NCBI GenBank assembly: GCA_015060045.1
Contig: SUZH01000007.1
Coordinates: 1 to 64,000 of the forward strand
Length of the DNA stretch: 64,000 bases
Source: Rikenellaceae bacterium
Lineage (GTDB): Bacteria; Bacteroidota; Bacteroidia; Bacteroidales; Rikenellaceae
Reading direction: 5' to 3'
Part shown: positions 63,639 through 64,000 of the stretch, piece by piece
Position numbering within the stretch: position 1 is the stretch's first letter
How the letters are laid out: each line of letters opens with the position of its first letter
Position numbers and translations under genes: made by a program
The notes under the pieces: model-generated
Told to the model about the DNA's origin: nothing
What the model saw: only the letters and a program-made list of their open reading frames with translations
Database searches by the model: none

Positions 63639-64000
63639 ATGATTGCTATGCGCTATTTATCCCATATTCGCCTTTTTTTGATCACCCTCATGGTGGTGCT
63701 GCTCGGAGCCTGCTCGTCGCGTGAAACGGCGGCGGAGGCTGAGCCCGAAACCCCGAAAAATATTCGCTACGGCATCGATGCCGATCTCTATCGCCTCGAA
63801 ACGGGTGAGGTGCAGAACGGACAGACCGTGGGTGAGATCCTGGGTGGCTTTGGCGTCTCGGCTCGCCTGATTGATCGTCTCGATAAGGCTACGCGCGAGG
63901 TCTTCCCGCTGCGCAATATCCGTCCGGGGCATCAGTACACGGCCTTTATCCACGAGGATTCGCTCCATGCACCGCATCTGGATTACCTGGCCTATGAGAA
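63639..64000 (+). CDS. M23-type peptidase lipoprotein, N-terminal part
   Basis: The first 120 codons of a lipoprotein: signal peptide with lipobox LLGACSS, then a domain containing NGQTVGEILGGFGVS and RNIRPGHQYTAF, which resembles the LysM/OapA-like region that precedes the M23 endopeptidase domain in Bacteroidetes cell-wall hydrolases. The catalytic domain would be beyond the window. Start at 63639 or the second ATG at 63648. Confidence 0.65.
   Translation, partial: MIAMRYLSHIRLFLITLMVVLLGACSSRETAAEAEPETPKNIRYGIDADLYRLETGEVQNGQTVGEILGGFGVSARLIDRLDKATREVFPLRNIRPGHQYTAFIHEDSLHAPHLDYLAYE

Noticed and set aside
1..64000. tRNA or rRNA genes
   Set aside because: The intergenic gaps were read on both strands and none contains a cloverleaf with T-loop consensus or rRNA sequence; short gaps leave little room. 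A tRNAscan run would settle it.

Overview
The window reads as a chromosomal segment of a Bacteroidales bacterium. Most genes have the G+C-rich codon use expected of Rikenellaceae/Alistipes rather than Bacteroides; that genus-level placement is inference, not tested. Support comes from a 286-residue primary sigma factor of the Bacteroidetes type, many promoters with the TAnnTTTG -7 box, and lineage genes such as gldH, a PSP1/RicT protein and a serine-palmitoyltransferase-like enzyme. No rRNA, tRNA, CRISPR array, prophage or intact transposase was found.

Layout. 1-1434 is AT-rich and holds a cut-off membrane-protein start, a truncated tyrosine recombinase and two inverted repeats: the scar of a lost mobile element. 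1455-12413 (minus) carries an alpha-oxoamine synthase and a tightly packed operon (glutaminyl cyclase, metH, metF, M20 peptidase, rnr, glycosyltransferase) with two ATGA start/stop overlaps. 12594-18015 (plus) holds tig, clpP, clpX and transketolase. Divergent queA and nadB follow, then prfC.

22761-39138 is one long plus-strand polysaccharide locus behind a single good promoter and ended by a strong terminator. It encodes a WecA/TagO-like initiating transferase, UDP-glucose dehydrogenase, Wzx flippase, Wzy polymerase, four glycosyltransferases including a GT26 enzyme, an acetyltransferase, a polysaccharide deacetylase, a cytidylyltransferase/GHMP-kinase fusion, an uncharacterised nucleotidyltransferase-fold protein, and the full dTDP-L-rhamnose set (rfbA, C, D, B).

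39136-44938 (minus) has a ClpC-type unfoldase, a phosphoesterase, rarA, a BASS-family transporter with a predicted leaderless promoter, and a DUF2147 protein. 45204-49455 (plus) has metK behind what I read as a SAM-II riboswitch, an HtrA protease and rpoD. Then come alkaline phosphatase, ung, a GH28 lipoprotein, an orphan BlaI-type repressor near a TonB-domain protein, trmB, gldH, ricT, a MATE exporter, divergent thiL and adk, rpsF-rpsR-rplI, and ssb, punA and lpxK. A partial M23-type lipoprotein gene runs off the right edge.

Functional links: metH, metF and metK together cover methionine and SAM supply, with the riboswitch closing the loop. ClpP has two candidate ATPase partners in the window, ClpX and ClpC, whose docking loops both read [L/M]GY. 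The strongest items for a second look are the metK riboswitch, the bifunctional sugar-activation fusion, the leaderless transporter promoter and the mobile-element scar.
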